Below, piece by piece: positions 1-5,207 of a stretch of DNA of 9,648 nt; the first letter of the stretch is position 1, and each line of letters starts with the position of its first letter. The stretch comes from Lysobacteraceae bacterium (lineage in GTDB: Bacteria > Pseudomonadota > Gammaproteobacteria > Xanthomonadales > Xanthomonadaceae). A program made the translations under genes and the position numbers. The stretch covers positions 734-10,381 of the forward strand of contig DMID01000127.1 of assembly GCA_003449195.1 (NCBI GenBank). Reading direction: 5' to 3'. The notes below the pieces were generated by a model. The model saw only the letters and a program-made list of their open reading frames with translations. It ran no database searches and was not told the DNA's origin.

Positions 1-174
1 GTGTCGATGGACATGCTGACCGTGGACCTGACCGACCTGCCCGAGGCCGGCATCGGTAGCCGCGTCGAGTTGTGGGGCAAGCAGGTGCCGGTCACCGCCG
101 TGGCCGCGCACTGCCAGAGCAGCGCCTACACGCTGCTGTGCGGGCTCAAGCGCGTGCCGCGCGACTACGTCTGA
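1..174 (+). CDS. alr: Alanine racemase, C-terminal end (5'-truncated by the window)
   Basis: The first 57 codons visible read through to TGA at 172-174 without a start of their own, so the gene begins outside the window. The SMDM motif at visible residues 2-5 matches the VGRVSMDM block of PLP-dependent alanine racemases, whose methionine lines the active site beside the catalytic tyrosine of the partner subunit. It is followed by the family's VDLTDLP stretch, a GSRVELWG beta-hairpin and the terminal LLCGLKRVPRDYV signature. The enzyme interconverts L- and D-alanine in the cytoplasm for peptidoglycan synthesis. The usual T-x-A-Y-E-L/I-LCGL segment reads SSAYTLLCGL here, a mild variation. Only the tail of the C-terminal beta-domain is seen, so activity cannot be judged. 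alr versus the catabolic paralogue dadX cannot be told from this fragment; the absence of dadA downstream favours alr weakly. Confidence 0.9.
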   Translation: MSMDMLTVDLTDLPEAGIGSRVELWGKQVPVTAVAAHCQSSAYTLLCGLKRVPRDYV

Positions 175-372
175 GCTTGCCGGGCAGTTTCCGGTCGTCG
201 GGCATCGTGGCGGGCGCGCCGGGCCGTGTTCGAGGCATGGAGGATTCGGGGCCTTGAAGCCTCGGAGATTCGACGCTCCGGAACTTCAGATCGTCAGAGC
301 TTTCGTGCCCTGCGGATGTGAGTCATATGCAGCGGCTGCGGCTTTTGCCCGCGCGGTTGCTTGTGACGTGCT

Positions 373-484
373 CCCCATCCGAAGCGGCGGAGTCGGCGGG
401 AAAAACCCGGAGGGCGGCGCGCACGATGCGCGCCGTTTTCGGATGGGGCATGGATGACCCTTTCGAAAATTCCTGCCGACTCCG
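373..484. repeat. Nested inverted-repeat element in the alr-hslV gap
   Basis: Perfect 11-bp arms at 373-383 (CCCCATCCGAA) and 438-448 (TTCGGATGGGG) enclose two smaller hairpins: 397-400/406-409 with an AAAAA loop, and 415-422/428-435 (CGGCGCGC/GCGCGCCG) followed by TTTTC. A further 10-bp arm, 388-397 (CGGAGTCGGC), pairs perfectly with 475-484 (GCCGACTCCG) and crosses the first stem, so the two folds are alternatives or a pseudoknot. The GGCGGGAAAAACCCGGAGGG core with a following GC palindrome is a motif I recall as recurring between genes in Xanthomonadaceae genomes; that recollection is not checked. The short open frames here look like by-products of the repeat, not genes. Confidence 0.6.
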
Positions 485-488
485 CGAA

Positions 489-600
489 CCCTTTGCGCTT
501 CTCGCAAAGGGCGCGAGGCCGGGGCGTGCTTTCTCTTGGTCACTTCTCTTTGCACAAACCTGAAGAGAAGTGACCCGCGCCCGCAGGGCATGAAAGCCCT
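489..600. repeat. Three tandem palindromes upstream of hslV
   Basis: Three perfect inverted repeats follow one another: 489-497/503-511 (CCCTTTGCG/CGCAAAGGG, 5-nt loop), 538-550/563-575 (GGTCACTTCTCTT/AAGAGAAGTGACC, 12-nt loop) and 585-589/596-600 (AGGGC/GCCCT, 6-nt loop). The 13-bp module resembles the GGTTACTTTTCTT-type palindromes that I know as dispersed intergenic repeats in Xanthomonadaceae (recalled, not searched). None is followed by a clean T-run, so they are poor intrinsic terminators. Together with the element at 373-484 they fill most of the 540-bp gap; nothing convincing is seen in 175-372. Confidence 0.6.
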
Positions 601-663
601 TGCTCCTGCCGGCAGTGCCGTTGCCGGTGATGCCTTCATCCTGAATGTCGAATTCCGGCGTGG

Positions 664-691
664 CTTGAACCGATGCGGGCCGGCCCCATGT
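664..691 (+). promoter_or_regulatory. Sigma-32 (RpoH) heat-shock promoter of hslV
   Basis: CTTGAA at 664-669 and CCCCATGT at 684-691 match the RpoH consensus (CTTGAA, then CCCCATnT) with a 14-nt gap between CTTGAA and CCCCAT, inside the normal range. Transcription would start near 697-699, giving a short leader that contains the GGAGG ribosome site at 707-711. hslVU is a classic heat-shock operon, so site and gene fit each other. Confidence 0.85.
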
Positions 692-715
692 CCTCCCCAC
701 TACTCCGGAGGCCGC

Positions 716-1270
716 ATGGACCCCAGCCAGAATCCCAATGTGTTCCACGCCACCACGATCATCTGCGTGCGGCGCGGTGATCACGTGGCCATCGCCGGCG
801 ACGGCCAGGTCACCCTCGGCAATACCGTGATGAAGGGCAACGCGCGCAAGGTGCGCCGGCTCGGCCGCGACGGCCAGATCCTCGCCGGTTTCGCCGGTGC
901 GGCAGCCGATGCCTTCACCCTGTTCGAACTGTTCGAGGCCAAGCTCGAGAAACATGGCCAGCAGCTGCTGCGCGCGGCCGTGGAGCTGGCCAAGGAATGG
1001 CGCACCGACCGCCGCTACGGCAAGCTCGAAGCCTTGCTGGCCGTGGCCGACAAGGACACCTCGCTGATCATCAGCGGCACCGGCGACGTGATCGAGCCGG
1101 AGGACGGCATCATCGCGATTGGCTCTGGCGGCAGCTTCGCGTTGTCGGCCGCGCGCGCGCTGGTGGCGCATACCGAACTGGACGCAAAGACGATCGCCAC
1201 CGAATCCATCGGCATCGCCGGTGACATCTGCATCTACACCAACCGCAACGTGGTGGTCGAGGAACTCTGA
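716..1270 (+). CDS. hslV: HslV (ClpQ) ATP-dependent protease peptidase subunit
   Basis: This 184-residue protein is the proteasome-beta-like peptidase of the HslVU complex, a double hexameric ring in the cytoplasm that degrades regulators and misfolded proteins delivered by HslU. It has the FHATTI processing site, with Thr13 aligning to the catalytic Thr1 of mature HslV. The supporting residues fall at the expected spacing: Asp29 (AGDG), Lys45 (NARKV) and Ser137 (GSGG). The end, NVVVEEL, is the normal family terminus. ATG 716 has GGAGG at 707-711 only 4 nt upstream and gives the N-terminus (MDPSQNPNVFHA) known from Xanthomonas homologues. The 12 residues before Thr13 must be removed to free the nucleophile, whereas in E. 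coli only Met precedes it. Expression is probably heat-induced from the sigma-32 promoter at 664-691. hslU follows after 167 bp. Confidence 0.97.
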   Translation: MDPSQNPNVFHATTIICVRRGDHVAIAGDGQVTLGNTVMKGNARKVRRLGRDGQILAGFAGAAADAFTLFELFEAKLEKHGQQLLRAAVELAKEWRTDRRYGKLEALLAVADKDTSLIISGTGDVIEPEDGIIAIGSGGSFALSAARALVAHTELDAKTIATESIGIAGDICIYTNRNVVVEEL

Positions 1271-1382
1271 GCGACGCCCCGTCGCCTCCGCGGTTTGCTT
1301 CCGCACATCGCAGGTTCCCCGCCACCGCCATGCCCGGCCGCGCTGCGGCCATCCCCGTCCAGGGGCTTTCATCCGAATGCAT

Positions 1383-1417
1383 GGCAAGCCTCCGGCCGAA
1401 CGCCGGAATGCCTTGCC
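1383..1417. other. Hairpin with internal loop in the hslV-hslU spacer
   Basis: GGCAAG (1383-1388) pairs with CTTGCC (1412-1417), and inside it TCCGGC (1391-1396) pairs with GCCGGA (1402-1407) around a 5-nt loop. It ends 20 nt before the hslU start. A second palindrome, GGCCGC/GCGGCC, lies at 1336-1350. The spacer is 167 bp, long for this operon. The structure could stabilise or attenuate the mRNA or tune hslU translation; there is no T-run to make it a terminator. Confidence 0.4.
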
Positions 1418-1437
1418 CCCATCGCGAGCACACCTTC

Positions 1438-2844
1438 ATGTCGCACAAGATCGATGACACCTCCGCCACCATGACCCCGCGCGAGATCGTGCAGGAGCTG
1501 GACCGCCACATCGTCGGCCAGCAGGCCGCCAAGCGCGCGGTCGCCATCGCCCTGCGCAACCGCTGGCGGCGCATGCAGCTCGCCCCGGAGCTGCGCAACG
1601 AGGTGATGCCCAAGAACATCCTGATGATCGGCCCCACCGGCGTGGGCAAGACCGAGATCGCGCGGCGGCTGGCGACGCTGGCCAACGCGCCGTTCGTCAA
1701 GGTCGAGGCCACCCGCTTCACCGAGGTGGGCTACGTCGGCAAGGACGTGGAGCAGATCATCCGCGACCTGGCCGACACCGCGGTGAAGATGTACCGCGAG
1801 CAGGCCAAGCAGCGCGTGCGCACGCAGGCCGAGGAGCGCGCCGAGGACCGCATCCTCGATGCGCTGCTGCCCAAGCGGCAGACGGCGCCGGGCGGATTCG
1901 GCTTCGGTGCCCCGGCTGCCGCGGCCACCACCACCGTGGACATCGGCGCCGATCCGGGCAGCGGCGAGGATGCCACCCGCGCCAAGTTCCGCCGCATGCT
2001 GCGCAACGGCGAGCTGGACGAGCGCGAGATCGAGCTGGAATTCGCCGCCAACGTCGGCGTGGACATCATGACCCCGCCCGGCATGGAGGAAATGGGCCAG
2101 CAACTGCGGCAGATGTTCTCCAGCCTCGGCGGCGGCAAGGCGCAGGCGCGCAAGCTGGCGATCCGGGCCGCGCGCCCGCTGCTGGTCGAGGAAGAGGCCG
2201 CCAAGCTGGTCAACGAGGACGACATCCGTGCCGCCGCCATCGAGGCCTGCGAGCAGCACGGCATCGTGTTCATCGACGAGATCGACAAGGTGGCCAAGCG
2301 CGGCGGCAATGTCGGCGGCGGCGACGTCAGCCGCGAAGGCGTGCAGCGCGACCTGCTGCCGCTGGTGGAAGGCTCCAACGTGTCCACCAAGTACGGCACG
2401 GTGAAGACCGACCACATCCTGTTCATCGCAAGCGGTGCGTTCCACCTGGCCAAACCGAGCGATCTGGTGCCGGAATTGCAGGGCCGCTTCCCGATCCGGG
2501 TGGAGCTGGGCGCGCTGAGCAAGGACGACTTCGTGCGCATCCTGACCGAGCCGAAGGCCTCGCTGACCAAGCAGTACGTGGCGCTGCTGCAGACCGAAGG
2601 CGTGGACGTGCGCTTTGCCGACGATGCCGTCGACCGGCTGGCCGAGATCGCTTTCCAGGTCAACGAGCGGCAGGAAAACATCGGTGCGCGTCGCCTGCAC
2701 ACCGTGCTCGAACGCCTGCTCGACGTGCTCAGCTACGAGGCCCCGGACCGCGGCGGCCAGCAGGTGCTGATCGACCGCGCCTACGTGGACGAGCACATGG
2801 GCGAGCTGGTGCGCGACCCGGACCTGACCCGCTACATCCTCTGA
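1438..2844 (+). CDS. hslU: HslU (ClpY) AAA+ unfoldase subunit of HslUV protease
   Basis: This is the 468-residue ATPase ring that unfolds substrates and feeds them into HslV. The N-terminal MTPREIVQELDRHIVGQ block is followed by Walker A GPTGVGKT (65-72), the pore loop GYVG (98-101), the inserted I domain (about 110-245), Walker B IVFIDE (276-281), the ASGAFH sensor region (331-336), the arginine finger in LQGRFP (Arg350) and the sensor-2 GARRLH motif (416-421). The C-terminal DLTRYIL matches the tail that docks between HslV subunits. ATG 1438 is chosen because homologues begin within a dozen residues of MTPREI; the same frame stays open back to an ATG at 1330, but that would add 36 residues unlike the family. 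The ribosome site is weak. Residues about 148-180 in the I domain are a Gly/Ala/Thr-rich low-complexity stretch, slightly longer than in Xanthomonas. It is co-transcribed with hslV by position. Confidence 0.97.
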   Translation: MSHKIDDTSATMTPREIVQELDRHIVGQQAAKRAVAIALRNRWRRMQLAPELRNEVMPKNILMIGPTGVGKTEIARRLATLANAPFVKVEATRFTEVGYVGKDVEQIIRDLADTAVKMYREQAKQRVRTQAEERAEDRILDALLPKRQTAPGGFGFGAPAAAATTTVDIGADPGSGEDATRAKFRRMLRNGELDEREIELEFAANVGVDIMTPPGMEEMGQQLRQMFSSLGGGKAQARKLAIRAARPLLVEEEAAKLVNEDDIRAAAIEACEQHGIVFIDEIDKVAKRGGNVGGGDVSREGVQRDLLPLVEGSNVSTKYGTVKTDHILFIASGAFHLAKPSDLVPELQGRFPIRVELGALSKDDFVRILTEPKASLTKQYVALLQTEGVDVRFADDAVDRLAEIAFQVNERQENIGARRLHTVLERLLDVLSYEAPDRGGQQVLIDRAYVDEHMGELVRDPDLTRYIL

Positions 2845-2877
2845 GCGGCCCGGCCGGCGACGGCCGCGCATGCGCGA

Positions 2878-2907
2878 CGACAAGGCCCGCTCCGGCGGGC
2901 CTTGTCG
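2878..2907 (+). terminator. Rho-independent terminator of hslVU
   Basis: A perfect 13-bp stem, CGACAAGGCCCGC (2878-2890) and GCGGGCCTTGTCG (2895-2907), with a TCCG tetraloop, begins 34 nt after the hslU stop. There is no clean T-run after the stem, but AAGG...CCTT ends flanking a GC core are common in terminators of GC-rich bacteria. Confidence 0.7.
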
Positions 2908-3050
2908 CATCCGTGTCGTGGGATGTGCGGGTGATTTGCTTGCTCTCGATCAAGGACGCGACCGCGATGCGGGCTCTATAGTGCGCGCACTGCCGGCGAG
3001 GAAGGGCGCCGGCAGCCTTTCGGAGACCGGACATCAGGAGACGCGGGACC

Positions 3051-4562
3051 ATGAAGAGCGAAGGCGGCATCGTCGAGATGCTGAAACATTTCCGGGATGC
3101 GGTGCCCTTCCGCATCGTGCCGGCCATCATCACCACCCTGGTGCTGGTGACGATGCTGATGATCCCCTGCCCGGACGGGCTGACGCCCAAGGCGTGGGGG
3201 CTGGTGGCGATCTTCCTGACCACCATCGTCGCGATCATCCTCAAGGTGATGCCGATCGGCGTGATGGCGCTGATGGCCATCGTCATCGTGTCCTTGTCGC
3301 AGGTCACCGCGGACTCGTCCAAGGATGCGATCAAGGATGCGCTGGGCAGCTTTTCCAATGCGCTGATCTGGCTGATCGTCGCCGCGATCCTGATTTCGCG
3401 CGGCCTCAAGAAGACCGGGCTGGGCAACCGCATCGGCCTGATGTTCATCGCCTTGCTCGGCAAGCGCACGGTCGGCATCGGCTACGGGCTGGCGGTGTGC
3501 GAGCTGGTGCTGGCGCCATTCACGCCATCCAACACCGCGCGCGGTGGCGGCATCGTGCATCCGATCATGCGTTCGATCGCCAATGCCTTCGGCTCCGATC
3601 CGGAAAAGGGCACGCAGGGCAAGGTGGGCACCTATCTGGCGCTGGTCAATTACCACGCCAACCCGATCACCTCCGGCATGTTCCTGACCGCCACCGCGCC
3701 CAACCCGCTGGTGGTGGACTACGTGGCCAAGGCCACCGGCGGCAATTTCCACCTGTCATGGACCACGTGGGCGCTGTGCATGCTGCTGCCCGGGCTGGTG
3801 TGCATGCTGGTGATGCCGTTGGTGATCTACCTGCTGTCCCCGCCGGAGATCAAGAAGACGCCGGACGCGGTGCAGTTCGCCAAGAGCGAGCTGGCCAAGA
3901 TGGGGCAGCTGCACCCGAAGGAGAAGGTGATGCTCGGCACCTTCGGCCTGCTGCTGCTGCTGTGGGCCAACGTGCCGGCGATGATCTTCGGCAATGCCTT
4001 CACGCTGGACCCGACGGTGGTGGCCTTCCTCGGCCTGTTCGTGCTGATCATCACCGGCACCATCGACTGGGACGACGTGCTGTCCGAAAAGAGCGCGTGG
4101 GACACGCTGATCTGGTTCGGTGCGCTGGTGATGATGGCCGAGCAGCTCAACAAGACCGGAGTGATCGGCTGGTTCTCCGAGCACCTGAAGAACGCCATCG
4201 AGGCCAGCGGCATGGGCTGGCAGGGTGCCGCCGCACTGCTGGTGCTGGTGTTCGTGTTCTCGCACTACATGTTCGCCAGCACCACGGCGCACGTGAGCGC
4301 GATGATGCTGGCCTTCCTGACGGTGGGCGTGCAGCTGATCCCGGCCGAGTACATCGTCCCGTTCATGCTGATCATGACGGCGGGCTCGACCGCGATGATG
4401 GCCTTGACCCATTACGCCACCGGCACCTCGCCGATCATCTTCGGCAGCGGTTACGTGACGATGGGCAAGTGGTGGCAGGCCGGTTTCGTGATGTGCGTGG
4501 TGCAACTGCTGGTGTACGCCACCATCGGCAGCCTGTGGTGGAAGGTGCTCGGCTACTGGTGA
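3051..4562 (+). CDS. DASS-family anion transporter, CitT/TtdT-like di- or tricarboxylate carrier
   Basis: This 503-residue, strongly hydrophobic inner-membrane protein has about a dozen predicted membrane segments. The first DASS signature, TPSNTARGGGIVHPI (158-172), is intact. The second half-repeat has FASTTAHVSAMM (408-419), the S-x-T form typical of the CitT subgroup, and the family's ATGTSPIIFGSGYV block (457-469) precedes a WW-x-x-GF segment. Family members include the E. coli citrate/succinate and tartrate/succinate antiporters CitT and TtdT and plant 2-oxoglutarate/malate translocators, so exchange or uptake of citrate, succinate, malate or 2-oxoglutarate is likely; the substrate cannot be read from sequence. 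AGGAG (3036-3040) lies 10 nt before ATG 3051, supporting this start. No regulator or two-component system lies beside it in the window, so it appears to be a single-gene unit. A TATAGT at 2977-2982 could be a -10 box but has no matching -35. Confidence 0.9.
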   Translation: MKSEGGIVEMLKHFRDAVPFRIVPAIITTLVLVTMLMIPCPDGLTPKAWGLVAIFLTTIVAIILKVMPIGVMALMAIVIVSLSQVTADSSKDAIKDALGSFSNALIWLIVAAILISRGLKKTGLGNRIGLMFIALLGKRTVGIGYGLAVCELVLAPFTPSNTARGGGIVHPIMRSIANAFGSDPEKGTQGKVGTYLALVNYHANPITSGMFLTATAPNPLVVDYVAKATGGNFHLSWTTWALCMLLPGLVCMLVMPLVIYLLSPPEIKKTPDAVQFAKSELAKMGQLHPKEKVMLGTFGLLLLLWANVPAMIFGNAFTLDPTVVAFLGLFVLIITGTIDWDDVLSEKSAWDTLIWFGALVMMAEQLNKTGVIGWFSEHLKNAIEASGMGWQGAAALLVLVFVFSHYMFASTTAHVSAMMLAFLTVGVQLIPAEYIVPFMLIMTAGSTAMMALTHYATGTSPIIFGSGYVTMGKWWQAGFVMCVVQLLVYATIGSLWWKVLGYW

Positions 4563-4573
4563 GACCGGGCACG

Positions 4574-4600
4574 GATGCCGGGGCATTGCGCCCCGGCATC
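4574..4600. terminator. Bidirectional terminator between the DASS gene and atpC
   Basis: Perfect 11-bp arms GATGCCGGGGC (4574-4584) and GCCCCGGCATC (4590-4600) around an ATTGC loop sit 11 nt after the transporter stop and 20 nt beyond the end of the convergent atpC-like gene. A stem shared by two convergent genes fits a two-way terminator, although neither side has a strong T-run. Confidence 0.6.
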
Positions 4601-4620
4601 GCGGCATCGGTTTCCGCCGC

Positions 4621-5019
4621 TCAGCGGTGGCCGCCGGATCTGGCGTAGTCGTGCAGCTGGCGCAGCAGTTCCATGTGCACCTTGAGGTAAGTGTCGTCGG
4701 TGAGCCGGGCGGCCATCGAGGCTTCGACGCAGGCCCGCGCGGCTTCGGCACGGGCATCGTCCAGGTTCTCGCCGCGCACGGCCAGGTCGGCCAGCACCAG
4801 CACCTTGCCGGGTTGCACTTCCACGTGTCCGCCGGACAGATAGATCTCGACCGGATCGCCCTGCGCCGGCACGATGTGGGCCATGCCCTCGCGCAGCGTG
4901 CTCAGCATCGGCAGGTGGCGCGGCATGATGCCGAAACGGCCGCCGCCGCCGGGAAGGCTCACTTCGCGGATGTCGCCGCTCCAGATGTTGCCGGTCAGGC
5001 TGGTGATTTCCAGCCGCAT
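4621..5019 (-). CDS. atpC: Stand-alone F1 ATP synthase epsilon subunit homologue
   Basis: This 132-residue protein has the epsilon-subunit layout: an N-terminal ten-stranded beta-sandwich (about 1-83) and a C-terminal helical pair (about 87-130). Diagnostic segments are the G-R-F-G-I-M-P-R-H-L-P-M-L-S block (27-40, equal to the usual GELGIYPGHAPLLT), YLSGGHVEVQPGKVLVLAD (60-78) and RGENLDDARAEAA (82-94). In the F-ATPase, epsilon binds gamma and the c-ring and can inhibit ATP hydrolysis through its C-terminal helices. The gene stands alone between a transporter and a DUF1302 gene, with no atpD or other atp gene in the window, and differs clearly from the atpC I recall in the main xanthomonad atp operon, so it is probably a diverged paralogue. 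ATG 5019 is chosen because it starts directly at the conserved MRLEITS strand and has AGGGA 9 nt upstream; an ATG at 5061 would add 14 unrelated residues. Confidence 0.85.
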   Translation of the reverse strand: MRLEITSLTGNIWSGDIREVSLPGGGGRFGIMPRHLPMLSTLREGMAHIVPAQGDPVEIYLSGGHVEVQPGKVLVLADLAVRGENLDDARAEAARACVEASMAARLTDDTYLKVHMELLRQLHDYARSGGHR

Positions 5020-5114
5020 CGTGCGGTGTCCCTGCTCGGGGGCCTGGGGGGTGCCGGGCATCGTGTCGATCCATGTGGGGGGCGGACAGGCTAACCCCAT
5101 CGCGACGGCAGCGG

Positions 5115-5130
5115 ATTGACCTTCGTCAAT
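5115..5130. promoter_or_regulatory. FNR/Dnr-like operator palindrome between atpC and the DUF1302 gene
   Basis: ATTGAC-CTTC-GTCAAT is a perfect 16-base palindrome with 6-bp arms. It contains TTGAC-N4-GTCAA, close to the FNR/Anr/Dnr consensus TTGAT-N4-ATCAA. Its centre (5122.5) is 61.5 bp before the start site expected from the TATAAA at 5172-5177, a spacing used by class I FNR/CRP activators. The site also lies about 100 bp ahead of the divergent atpC-like gene. The call rests on pattern alone. Confidence 0.4.
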
Positions 5131-5171
5131 TTCCGATGCAACCGGATTCGCGTGCGGCGCGGGCCGCGTTG

Positions 5172-5177
5172 TATAAA
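5172..5177 (+). promoter_or_regulatory. Probable -10 box of the DUF1302 gene
   Basis: TATAAA (5172-5177) is a 5/6 match to the sigma-70 -10 hexamer in an otherwise GC-rich stretch. No -35 hexamer is visible at 16-18 bp, which would fit an activator-dependent promoter. The predicted start near 5184 leaves a short leader before GAGGAA and GTG 5208, and puts ATG 5187 almost at the transcript end. Confidence 0.45.
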
Positions 5178-5207
5178 CCCGCCCCCATGCCGCTCCGAGG
5201 AATCCCG

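Noticed and set aside
254..457. Short plus-strand ORF of 67 codons in the alr-hslV gap
   Set aside because: It is made largely of the inverted-repeat element. Similar hypothetical proteins are often annotated from such repeats, but there is no ribosome site or protein-like pattern.
323..1387. Long open frame on the minus strand across hslV (354 codons)
   Set aside because: It is antisense to hslV, has no recognisable domain, and arises from high GC content, which removes stops in the antisense frames.
1369..2910. 513-codon minus-strand open frame opposite hslU
   Set aside because: The composition is His/Gly/Arg/Ala-rich as expected for the mirror of a GC-rich gene, with no domain; hslU is unmistakable on the plus strand.
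2936..2982. Sigma-70 promoter for the DASS gene (TTGCTT at 2936-2941 with TATAGT at 2977-2982)
   Set aside because: The spacing is 35 bp instead of about 17, and no alternative -35 fits.
2870..4648. 592-codon plus-strand frame overlapping the DASS gene
   Set aside because: It has no membrane segments or family motifs and is an out-of-frame shadow of the transporter.
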